Positions 1 through 6,042 of a DNA stretch of 9,372 nt are shown piece after piece; position 1 is the stretch's first letter, and every line of letters begins with the position of its first letter. Under the pieces are notes generated by a model. It did no database searches and was not told the DNA's origin. It saw only the letters and a program-made list of their open reading frames with translations. Position numbers and translations under genes: made by a program. This DNA comes from CALKWS01 sp048594865 (GTDB lineage: Bacteria; Actinomycetota; Actinomycetes; Actinomycetales; Beutenbergiaceae), in contig JBMDWZ010000149.1 in the NCBI GenBank assembly GCA_048594865.1, positions 1 to 9,372 of the forward strand, in the 5' to 3' direction.

Positions 1-1557
1 TTCCTCCAGGTTTGCCTGGACCTGCTCGGCGGTGACGTCGTGTGGGAACGCGGCCAGGAATCCTGGTTCGAAGAGTCCCGTTTCCCCGAATTCGCGCACC
101 AGCGCCGCGGAATCTGCGAGCAGCTTCTGGCGGATCGTCAGCTCATCGAGATCCTCACCATAGGGGCTGTGCCCGGCGAGGAGTGAAGAGATGCGGTGGT
201 CGTACACGAGGGCTCGAGTGCCGTCCTCGGTGCCCACCAGGGCGGTGGTGCTTAGCGGTGAAGCAGCGGGATCGATCACCGGGAGGGTTTGCTCATCGGC
301 GATGACGGCGTCGGTGGTGCCGCCGACGAGCTCATTCAGCGTGGAGTTATCGATGACTCCGGCGGGCCAATGCACCCCTGGGAGCGACTCGATCTGGGCC
401 TCATCCAGCAGCGCCGCACCTCGATCGTTGCCCATCCGCCACAGATCCATGCCGTTGGCGTGGAATAGGGCGCTGACGTCGGCGTTGGCGTAAGCGAGTT
501 GGACGACGTCGGATCCCCTGGCCGCGTCGGTGATCGCACCTTGGAGGTTTTGACCGTCTGCGGGGAGTGCCTCGGTGCCGTCGGTTCCTGCGGTCCCTCC
601 AGTGTCGGGGTCGGTGTCGGCGTCGTCGGTGTTGTCCTCGGTGCCGTTGCCGTTTCCGGTCGCGTCATCGGCGCTGCCGTCGTCGCCCGCACCGTCGTCG
701 TCGGAGTCTGGCGGGGTGCCCTCGTCGGCGTCCGCGGTGCCGGTTTCCTCGGGATCGGGCGTTTCGGTCTGCTCGGGGTCTTGTTCCGGATCGGCGTCCG
801 GGTCAACGACGCCGAAGTCTTGGTGCGGGCCGATGGTGTCGGTTTCCAGCAGCGCCGGATCCACCGCCCAGGTCACCCCGGAGCCGTCGGCGGCCTCGAT
901 GACGCCTTCCAGGCGCTCGGCAGCGCTTTGCGCCACCGGAATGTCTTGGGCTAACGCGTCCTGCCATTCCGCGGTGGTGGGAGTCAGCGGCACCAGGACG
1001 CTGAGATCTGCCGGCCCCATCAGCGGGGATTCGGTGGGGAACCACAACAGCAGGTTGCGGTCGGCCCCGCGCAAACCCTGCCCACTAGCCGTCACTTCGA
1101 TCCCGCGCGGCCCCCACAGGGAGGTCTCGGCGAAGGTGGGTGAGGAGGGCAGGACGATCTCAAAGGTGTCGACTTCGCCGGGCTCCAAATCCACCTCGAG
1201 CACCTCGAAGTACGGCGCCGCGGTGCTGAATTCGGAGGACGTGTGCCCGTCCAACCAGGCATCCACCTCGTCCCGGGTGGACATCGGCGGCCGTTGCATC
1301 AGGAGCTCTAGACCCATCCGCTCCAGGGTCTGTGCGCTGTTGTTGGTGACCGTGCCCTCGATCACCACCTCGCCGTCCGGGCGAAGCACCCCGGGAGACA
1401 TATCGGTGATCTCCACGGCCAAGCCCTCGTCGTCGAGCGGGTTAGCGATCGCCGGAGTGCCAGCAAATATGAGGGCGAACAGCGCTATCAGGACACCACC
1501 GCAGGCTGCGCGGGCCCCGGTCCTAAAAGGCGCCCCGCGTCGTTGCTGAGTTCTCAC
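1..1557 (-). CDS. DUF6049-like secreted protein (Rv3909-type), 5' part only, runs off left edge
   Basis: An open frame of 519 codons starts at a GTG (1555-1557) and reaches base 1 without a stop, so the C-terminal part lies outside the window. The GTG shares bases with the TGA of the upstream Nudix gene (GTGA), which suggests translational coupling; there is no strong SD. Residues 1-38 form a signal peptide: basic start (MRTQQRRG), hydrophobic core around 20-33, likely cleavage after AIA. Residues about 44-250 contain a beta-rich segment typical of a secreted domain. Residues about 252-327 are a low-complexity run of D, E, T, G and P, followed by globular sequence to the edge. Family assignment rests on gene order (Nudix, then a large secreted protein, divergent from pcnA, as in Rv3907c-Rv3909 of M. 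tuberculosis) and on general form, not on a motif. In that order the next gene is the lipid II flippase gene murJ/mviN, which points to an envelope role. The molecular function is unknown. Confidence 0.8.
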   Translation of the reverse strand, partial: MRTQQRRGAPFRTGARAACGGVLIALFALIFAGTPAIANPLDDEGLAVEITDMSPGVLRPDGEVVIEGTVTNNSAQTLERMGLELLMQRPPMSTRDEVDAWLDGHTSSEFSTAAPYFEVLEVDLEPGEVDTFEIVLPSSPTFAETSLWGPRGIEVTASGQGLRGADRNLLLWFPTESPLMGPADLSVLVPLTPTTAEWQDALAQDIPVAQSAAERLEGVIEAADGSGVTWAVDPALLETDTIGPHQDFGVVDPDADPEQDPEQTETPDPEETGTADADEGTPPDSDDDGAGDDGSADDATGNGNGTEDNTDDADTDPDTGGTAGTDGTEALPADGQNLQGAITDAARGSDVVQLAYANADVSALFHANGMDLWRMGNDRGAALLDEAQIESLPGVHWPAGVIDNSTLNELVGGTTDAVIADEQTLPVIDPAASPLSTTALVGTEDGTRALVYDHRISSLLAGHSPYGEDLDELTIRQKLLADSAALVREFGETGLFEPGFLAAFPHDVTAEQVQANLEE

Positions 1558-2078
1558 GTGCGGCCGGTCAGGATGTCCCGCGCCGCTCCGACGATGCGGC
1601 GCTCGTTGGGGTAGGCCAGCCGGCTGGCGACCTCGTCGAGGAGGACCCAAGCAACGGCTTCGGCCTCATGGTCGGGGTCGTTTTCGATGGTCAGGTGGCC
1701 GCCCAGGGCTTGTAGGAGGTAGTGGTGAACGACTTTGTGCACCCGCCGGTCGGTGCCCGCGAACCAGTAGTCGATGGTGTCTAGATGACGCAGGACTTGG
1801 CCGTAGATCCCGGTTTCTTCGGCGATTTCGCGCACCGCGGCTTGGGCGGCAGTTTCCTGGCCTTCCAGGTGACCCTTGGGTAAACACCATTCCAGGCGCC
1901 CGGCGCGATTGCGGCGAGCGATGATCGCGGTGACCGCGTAACCGTCCACCACGTCCACCACCAAGCCGCCGGCGGAGGTTTCATCGACCACGGGTAAGGG
2001 GTTGCGCATGGGCGCACGCAGCCGCACCGGACCGGGTTTGGGAACCCGTGGTCCTGGAGCTGAAGCGGCGGCCGACAT
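1554..2078 (-). CDS. Nudix hydrolase, MutT4-like
   Basis: The protein carries a perfect Nudix signature, G-x5-E-x7-R-E-U-x-E-E-x-G-U, from GHLEGQE to REIAEETGI (residues 69-91 with the start used here). This loop binds Mg2+ and positions nucleoside-diphosphate-linked substrates for hydrolysis. The ETSAGGLVVD strand before it and the RRVHKVVHHYLL strand after it fit the fold and resemble mycobacterial MutT4. The substrate cannot be told from sequence. Start choice: ATG 2076-2078 (174 aa) lies 6 nt downstream of a TACAGT -10-like hexamer, as expected for a leaderless mRNA. A longer version from ATG 2115-2117 (187 aa) has no visible SD and would span that hexamer. The gene ends in a GTGA overlap with the downstream DUF6049-like gene, so the two are probably one operon, divergent from pcnA. 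Confidence 0.88.
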   Translation of the reverse strand: MSAAASAPGPRVPKPGPVRLRAPMRNPLPVVDETSAGGLVVDVVDGYAVTAIIARRNRAGRLEWCLPKGHLEGQETAAQAAVREIAEETGIYGQVLRHLDTIDYWFAGTDRRVHKVVHHYLLQALGGHLTIENDPDHEAEAVAWVLLDEVASRLAYPNERRIVGAARDILTGRT

Positions 2079-2084
2079 GTCAAT

Positions 2085-2090
2085 ACTGTA
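2085..2090 (-). promoter_or_regulatory. Putative -10 element for a leaderless Nudix transcript
   Basis: On the minus strand TACAGT (TAnnnT type) is followed by ATTGAC and then ATG. Transcription starting 6-7 nt after the hexamer would begin at or next to this ATG. No convincing -35 hexamer is seen at 16-19 bp. The stretch between here and the pcnA start (2091-2260) must also hold the pcnA promoter, but I see no clear one there. Confidence 0.35.
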
Positions 2091-2260
2091 ACGATGGTCA
2101 GCGGCAGGCCGCTGCATTGAGAGGGGTTAGCGGGTGTGCGAATAGCGCGCAGAATGCGTGAACGTGGCACCCTAGTGCTGCCCGTAATGCTTCCGCAGCG
2201 GCTCATTGCCGCGAGGCTATTGCGTGCTTTGTGTCCACCGATCCTCCAGGAACTACACCG

Positions 2261-3712
2261 ATGACCACCCCGGCCGCACCGGCCCAGTTGCTGCGCAGGG
2301 CGCTTGGCGCCATTGCCGAATTCGCCCCCGAAGCTCTTGAGCTCGGCCGCCGTTTTCAGGCCGCCGGATATGAGTTAGCTCTCGTTGGTGGACCGGTTCG
2401 GGATGCGTTTTTGGGACGCGTGTCCCAAGACTTGGACTTCGCGACGAATGCCACCCCCGACGTCACCGAGGAATTGCTTCGCGAATGGGGCACCGCGCAC
2501 TGGGACATGGGGCGCGAGTTCGGCACGATCGGCGCGCGCCGCGGGGATGCGGTGGTGGAGGTCACCACCTACCGCACCGATGAGTATCAAACCGACTCCC
2601 GTAAGCCCACGGTCGCCGTTGGGGACACTCTCGACGGCGACGTGTCGCGCCGGGACTTCACCGTCAACGCGATGGCGCTGCGGCTGCCGGACCTGGTGTT
2701 CGCCGACCCGTTCAACGGCCTATCCGACCTGGCCGAGGGGATCCTGAAGACCCCGGTCGGTGCCGAGCAGTCCTTTGACGACGATCCGCTGCGGATGATG
2801 CGCGCGGCCCGATTCAGCGCTCAGCTCGGGTTCGATGTGGACCCCGATGTGATGGCCGCGATGACGGCGATGGCGTCCCGGCTGGAGATCGTCTCGGCCG
2901 AACGCATCCAAACCGAATTGGTGAAGCTGCTCCTTGCCCCAGCACCCCGTCGGGGACTGGAGCTGATGACCTACACCCACATTGCCGACGTCGTCCTTCC
3001 CGAATTGCCCGCGATGCAGATGACCATCGATGAGCACCACCGGCACAAGGACGTCTATGAGCACTCCCTGACGGTGCTGGATCAGGCGATCGATTTAGAG
3101 ACCGGGCCCGATGGTGCGGTCCCGGGACCGGATCTGGTGCTGCGGCTGGCGGCCCTGCTGCATGACATCGGTAAGCCCGATACCCGCCGGCATGAGCCCG
3201 GCGGAGGGGTCAGCTTCCATCACCACGAGGTGGTCGGGGCGAAGATGGCCACCAAACGGCTGCGGGCCCTGCGCTTCGATAAGGCCACGATCTCCGATGT
3301 GAACAAGTTGGTGGCGCTGCATCTGCGGTTTCACGGGTACGGGGAATCGTCGTGGTCCGATTCGGCGGTGCGCCGGTATGTCACCGACGCCGGCAGCCAG
3401 CTGGAACGCTTGCACCGCCTCACCCGGGCGGACTGCACCACCCGCAATAAGCGCAAGGCGGCGCGGCTATCGGCGGCCTACGACGACCTGGAGGCCCGGA
3501 TCGTTGAGCTCACCCAACAGGAAGAGTTGAACAAGATTCGGCCGGACCTGGACGGTAAGCAGATCATGGAGCTGCTAGACCTCACGCCCGGGCCGATGGT
3601 CGGCAAGGCGTATTCGCACCTGTTGGCGTTGCGGATGGAGCACGGGCCGCTGGGGCCCGAGCGCGCCGAAGCCGAGTTGCGCGACTGGTGGGCGGCTCAG
3701 ACGCAGGACTAG
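2261..3712 (+). CDS. pcnA: CCA tRNA nucleotidyltransferase (CCA-adding enzyme), class II with HD domain
   Basis: The enzyme builds or repairs the 3'-CCA end of tRNAs in the cytoplasm, using CTP and ATP. With the ATG at 2261 it is 483 aa, close to mycobacterial PcnA (about 480 aa). The nucleotidyltransferase head shows LVGGPVRD (residues 41-48) and the metal-binding DLDFAT (D57, D59). RRDFTVNAMAL (from 129) and DPLRMMRAARF (174-184) are the class II neck motifs involved in nucleotide selection. A C-terminal HD phosphohydrolase domain has H267 in YEHSL, LLHDIGKP (H300-D301) and a following FHHHEVVGAK. Start: AGGA sits 9 nt before ATG 2261; an in-frame GTG at 2231 would add 10 residues (MSTDPPGTTP) but lacks a good SD. 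The gene is divergent from the Nudix gene and convergent with erm. All key residues are present. Confidence 0.95.
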   Translation: MTTPAAPAQLLRRALGAIAEFAPEALELGRRFQAAGYELALVGGPVRDAFLGRVSQDLDFATNATPDVTEELLREWGTAHWDMGREFGTIGARRGDAVVEVTTYRTDEYQTDSRKPTVAVGDTLDGDVSRRDFTVNAMALRLPDLVFADPFNGLSDLAEGILKTPVGAEQSFDDDPLRMMRAARFSAQLGFDVDPDVMAAMTAMASRLEIVSAERIQTELVKLLLAPAPRRGLELMTYTHIADVVLPELPAMQMTIDEHHRHKDVYEHSLTVLDQAIDLETGPDGAVPGPDLVLRLAALLHDIGKPDTRRHEPGGGVSFHHHEVVGAKMATKRLRALRFDKATISDVNKLVALHLRFHGYGESSWSDSAVRRYVTDAGSQLERLHRLTRADCTTRNKRKAARLSAAYDDLEARIVELTQQEELNKIRPDLDGKQIMELLDLTPGPMVGKAYSHLLALRMEHGPLGPERAEAELRDWWAAQTQD

Positions 3713-3740
3713 TCGGCGCCGACCGTTCGGCCTTGGCCGA
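3712..3740. terminator. Possible shared terminator or dyad pair between convergent pcnA and erm
   Basis: The 35-bp gap between two convergent stop codons holds a perfect 12-bp palindrome, GTCGGCGCCGAC (3712-3723), and a hairpin TCGGCC-TT-GGCCGA (3727-3740). Neither is followed by a T-run on either strand, so intrinsic termination is uncertain; the position is what makes it plausible. Confidence 0.35.
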
Positions 3741-3747
3741 TTCACCG

Positions 3748-4281
3748 TCACCGCCGCTCGATCCGCAGCACCGCGCACCGCACCGGTGGCGCTTTGGTGA
3801 AGGCGCTCGCGGGTAGGTGGCGGCCGATGCTGAGCCGGTAGCGCTGCGCGCTGCGGTTCTTGGTGATGGACGACGGCGGCCGGCTGGTTAGGCCTCGTGC
3901 GGCACCCAGTTGCACCACCAGGTTGGCGCTGGCCAGGGCATCGGAGCGCAGGAGGGTGCGCACCAGGTGGGTGGTGAGCGCGAATGGCGGGTTGGCCACC
4001 ACGTGAAAGCACCGCCCGGGAAGATACAGCGAGCTGAGGTCGGCCTGGACCACTTTTGCGCGGCCGGCTGCGCGCTCGCGCAAGGTCTGCAGCCGCCCGG
4101 CGTGCAGTTCGACGGCGATCACGTTGGCTCCGGCGTCGATGAGCGGCAGGGTCAGCGCTCCGGTCCCGGCGCCCAGATCCATCACCAGATCGCCGGTGCG
4201 GATCGGGGCTTCGGCGACGAGTCGCTTGGCCCACGAGTCTTTAAGCGGGTGCCATCCCCAGGCGCCCCGCGCCCCGGACAC
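3748..4281 (-). CDS. erm: Short Erm-type 23S rRNA (adenine-N6) methyltransferase, Erm(37)-like
   Basis: A 177-aa SAM-dependent methyltransferase of the Erm/KsgA family. Family knowledge: Erm enzymes methylate A2058 or neighbouring adenines in 23S rRNA and give macrolide-lincosamide-streptogramin B resistance. Visible motifs: GAWGWHPLKDSWAKRLV at the N-terminus (the RAWGWH-like opening seen in Erm(37)); SAM motif I DLGAGTGALT (35-44); acidic E58 in AVELH; D81 in QADLSSL; catalytic motif IV NPPF (97-100); and a late FTKAPPVRCAVL segment. It stops there, so the C-terminal helical domain of classical Erm proteins (about 240-260 aa) is absent. Mycobacterial Erm(37), about 179 aa, is short in the same way. 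The start is GTG 4279-4281: an in-frame TGA lies four codons upstream, so no longer version exists in this frame. The SD is weak. A KsgA-like housekeeping role is unlikely at this length. Actual resistance is inferred, not shown. Confidence 0.85.
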   Translation of the reverse strand: MSGARGAWGWHPLKDSWAKRLVAEAPIRTGDLVMDLGAGTGALTLPLIDAGANVIAVELHAGRLQTLRERAAGRAKVVQADLSSLYLPGRCFHVVANPPFALTTHLVRTLLRSDALASANLVVQLGAARGLTSRPPSSITKNRSAQRYRLSIGRHLPASAFTKAPPVRCAVLRIERR

Positions 4282-4309
4282 GACGCACCGTCATCAGGTA
4301 CATGATCAT
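4241..4309 (-). other. 22-codon upstream ORF overlapping the erm start; possible leader peptide
   Basis: ATG 4307-4309 opens an ORF in a different frame from erm that ends at TAA 4241-4243, about 40 bp inside erm. It starts MIMYLMTVRRVR, so it contains an Arg-Val-Arg triplet. Erm leader peptides of the RLR class stall ribosomes at Arg/Lys-X-Arg/Lys in the presence of macrolides, and this would fit. It has no SD, but a TAGCCT -10-like hexamer lies 7 nt upstream, which would allow leaderless translation. Arg-rich short ORFs arise easily in GC-rich DNA, so chance is a serious alternative. Confidence 0.2.
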
Positions 4310-4316
4310 GCGCCCG

Positions 4317-4357
4317 AGGCTACGGAGCGCCGCGGCCAGGTCGCCATCTTTTATTCG
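4317..4357 (-). promoter_or_regulatory. Putative erm promoter with upstream AT-rich block (WhiB7-like layout)
   Basis: Reading the minus strand, an isolated AT block AATAAAA (4349-4355) precedes a weak -35-like TGGCGA or ATGGCG, then 18-19 bp, then TAGCCT (4317-4322) and, 7 nt on, an ATG. WhiB7-dependent promoters, which control erm(37) in mycobacteria, have an AT-rich patch just upstream of the -35. The AT block stands out in very GC-rich surroundings. The -35 match is poor, so the regulator is a guess. Confidence 0.3.
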
Positions 4358-4393
4358 CCAGCGGGCGCTCACCCCGGCCCCGGACGCGCGCTG

Positions 4394-4439
4394 GCCACCC
4401 ACCCTGCGCCGCGCTCGCCACCCACCCTGTGCCGCTCTC
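4394..4439 (+). repeat. 23-bp tandem duplication
   Basis: Two adjacent 23-bp copies (4394-4416 and 4417-4439), each opening GCCACCCACCCTG, differ at two positions (C/T and G/T). They lie in the gene-free stretch between erm and the tautomerase gene, upstream of the proposed erm promoter. No coding role is seen. Confidence 0.75.
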
Positions 4440-4461
4440 GCGGAGGGGGTGAGGGCGGCAG

Positions 4462-4542
4462 GATCCGCACGCGGCGTGCGGAGTTTGTTGGTTGTGGGGC
4501 CGTGTGGGGTGTAGATCCGTACGCGGTGTGCGGAATCTGCTG
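4462..4542. repeat. Pair of 29-bp direct repeats, each built on a 19-bp dyad
   Basis: Copies at 4462-4490 and 4514-4542 (period 52 bp) match at 24 of 29 positions; all five differences are transitions. The first core is the perfect dyad TCCGCACGC-G-GCGTGCGGA (4464-4482). The second, 4516-4534, has two changes that leave G-U pairs if the plus strand is read as RNA. The similarity extends about 10 bp further with one gap. The pair sits 3' of the tautomerase gene, whose stop is at 4555, next to a GCGGGCCCGC palindrome (4545-4554). They may be operators, 3' end structures, or members of a dispersed repeat family. Confidence 0.7.
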
Positions 4543-4554
4543 TTGCGGGCCCGC

Positions 4555-4797
4555 CTAGGAGGCGGCGTCGCCGTCGTCGGAGCCGAACTTCTGCGTCACC
4601 CCGGCCCGCGACTCATCTTCCGAGGCCAGCACGCCACCGTTGGCGACGTCTTGCGCGGAGACCTCGGAGAACACGATCCGCACGTCCTGGGGGCGGGCGC
4701 CAAGAATGTCTACGGCGCTCGCGGTCACGGCCTGGGCGAACTCGCGCCGCTGGTCGATCGTGCGGCCGCGCAGCAGTTCAACGGTGATGTTGGGCAT
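4555..4797 (-). CDS. 4-oxalocrotonate tautomerase (4-OT) family protein
   Basis: An 80-aa protein beginning MPNITVELLRGR. After Met removal, Pro1 is the catalytic base of the tautomerase superfamily. Counting from Pro1, Arg11 and Arg39 of classical 4-OT are both present (RGRTIDQ and DVRIVFSE), and NGGVLAS matches the NGG/IGGELAS turn. The Phe50 position is Val here, so activity on 2-hydroxymuconate itself is uncertain. The family core is about 60 residues; this protein adds an acidic tail of about 20 residues (SEDESRAG to DDGDAAS). A strong SD, AAGGAG (4803-4808), lies 6 nt before ATG 4795-4797 and fixes the start. It is 84 bp downstream of trhO on the same strand and may be co-transcribed, or use its own promoter in that gap. 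Its substrate is unknown, since no catabolic genes are nearby. Confidence 0.85.
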   Translation of the reverse strand: MPNITVELLRGRTIDQRREFAQAVTASAVDILGARPQDVRIVFSEVSAQDVANGGVLASEDESRAGVTQKFGSDDGDAAS

Positions 4798-4881
4798 CGG
4801 TGCTCCTTGTTGGTGACGTCAGTGTCGTTCACCTCAATGCTATCCAGACCACGCGGCCCGGCCCACCAGACTCAAGGCCGA

Positions 4882-5778
4882 CTAAGACCCGACGCAACCC
4901 GTCGCCGCGCCCACGTGCTGCGCGCAATGGGCATCGCGCTCCGCGCAGCCGGGGCAGATGAGGCTACGGCCCTTGCACCCGGTGAACGTGCAGTCCACGT
5001 GCCGGCTGGTGGGTTCGGCGCACCTGGAGCACCGCCCGATCACCTTGGCCGAATCGGAGAAGGTGATCACTTCGCGGTCATCGAACACCCGCAGCGCGCC
5101 TTCCCACAGCCCCTTGTCGCCGTACTCGTGCCCATAGGCGAGGATTCCGCCGTCGATTTGGTAGACGTTGTTGAACCCGCGCTCCACCATCAGCGAGCTC
5201 AGCACCTCGCACCGGATTCCGCCGGTGCAGTAGGTGACCACGGGACGGTCCTTGATGTCGTCATACCGGCCCGAATCGAGCTCAGCCACGAAGTCCGAGG
5301 TGGTCTGAGACTCGGTGACCACCGCGCCGGCAAACTTCCCAACCTCGGCCTCCCAAGCGTTGCGGCCATCGAAGAAGACGACGTCGGAACCGCGGTTTTC
5401 CACGAGTTCGTGGACTTGGGAGGGGGTGAGGTGGGTGCCGGTCTTGGCAACGCCGTCGGACGTTAATTCCACCTCACCGGGCACTCCGAACGTGACCAGC
5501 TCGGGGCGGACCTTGACGCTCAGGCGCGGGAAGTCGTTGCCGGTGCCCTGCGTCCAGGTGGGTACAAGGCCCGTAAACGCCTCGTGCTCGCGGGTGGCCT
5601 TGAGGTACTGCTTGAGATCGTCCAGGTCACCACCGACGGTTCCGTTGATGCCCTGGGTGGAGACGATGATCCGCCCGGTCAGGCCCAGGCGCCGGCACAG
5701 TTCGCGCTGCCATAGCCGCACGGTTGCGGGGTCGGCAAGCTCGGTGAACCGGTAGAAGGACAGCACTTTGGCGATCAC
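4882..5778 (-). CDS. trhO: Oxygen-dependent tRNA uridine(34) hydroxylase TrhO (UPF0176, rhodanese domain)
   Basis: TrhO enzymes hydroxylate U34 of certain tRNAs to 5-hydroxyuridine, the first step to cmo5U/mo5U, in the cytoplasm. The N-terminal part has the family pattern FTELADPATVRLWQ and GRIIVSTQGINGTVGG (about residues 36-50). The rhodanese domain follows, with VVFFDGRNAWE (133-143) and the active loop YCTGGIRCE, Cys184. YQIDGGILAY and KGLWEGALRVFD are also characteristic. The C-terminal tail is Cys-rich (C250, C253, C263, C268, C275, C278, C285, C295), suggesting metal binding. Start: GTG 5776-5778 gives 298 aa, beginning VIAKVLSFYRFTEL, with AAGGTG 6 nt upstream; this matches where homologues normally begin. 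A longer reading from ATG 5854-5856 (324 aa) adds a basic, Pro-rich leader with no homologous look and a poor SD. It is divergent from the PBP gene. Confidence 0.93.
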   Translation of the reverse strand: MIAKVLSFYRFTELADPATVRLWQRELCRRLGLTGRIIVSTQGINGTVGGDLDDLKQYLKATREHEAFTGLVPTWTQGTGNDFPRLSVKVRPELVTFGVPGEVELTSDGVAKTGTHLTPSQVHELVENRGSDVVFFDGRNAWEAEVGKFAGAVVTESQTTSDFVAELDSGRYDDIKDRPVVTYCTGGIRCEVLSSLMVERGFNNVYQIDGGILAYGHEYGDKGLWEGALRVFDDREVITFSDSAKVIGRCSRCAEPTSRHVDCTFTGCKGRSLICPGCAERDAHCAQHVGAATGCVGS

Positions 5779-5956
5779 GTAGAGCACCTTAGGTCGATCG
5801 GGAGGGTTACGCCCAGCCGCAGGGCCTTTGCGGGCCGCGCGCCTGTGGGAGACCATTGTGGTGCACTCGGCGCATCAGGAGTGTTCCGGCGTGTGCGCCC
5901 GATCACCAGCGCGGGGTGGATGTTGTGATGACGCAGTGAAAACAGAACCCGGGTGC

Positions 5957-5985
5957 TGGGCAGCGCCGATAACCACACGCATACT
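5957..5985 (+). promoter_or_regulatory. Putative promoter of the PBP gene
   Basis: TGGGCA (5957-5962) and CATACT (5980-5985) are separated by exactly 17 bp; each matches 4 of 6 positions of the sigma70-type consensus. Transcription from about 5992 would give a leader of roughly 50 nt to GTG 6043 and would exclude the upstream in-frame GTG 5953 as a start. The rest of the 5779-6042 divergent gap shows no other clear element. Confidence 0.4.
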
Positions 5986-6042
5986 GGAATAACGCCCAAA
6001 TTCCCGCGCGCCTGCGCGGCCGCCGTCGTTGTAGGAGCTGTT

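Noticed and set aside
575..1549. Plus-strand open frame of 324 codons opposite the DUF6049-like gene
   Set aside because: Ser/Pro-rich shadow; the minus strand has a continuous 519-codon frame with a signal peptide and coherent protein sequence.
2101..2212. GC-rich inverted repeats (2101-2112 and 2198-2212) in the Nudix/pcnA divergent gap as operators
   Set aside because: Only 5-bp arms and unrelated loops; expected by chance at this base composition.
4492..5466. Plus-strand open frame of 324 codons
   Set aside because: Lies opposite the tautomerase gene and most of trhO, both of which have clear family motifs.
5991..6040. GGAAT followed by GTT as an ECF sigma (SigE/SigH-type) promoter before the PBP gene
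   Set aside because: No GTT at the required 16-18 bp spacing; the TGGGCA-17-CATACT pair fits better.
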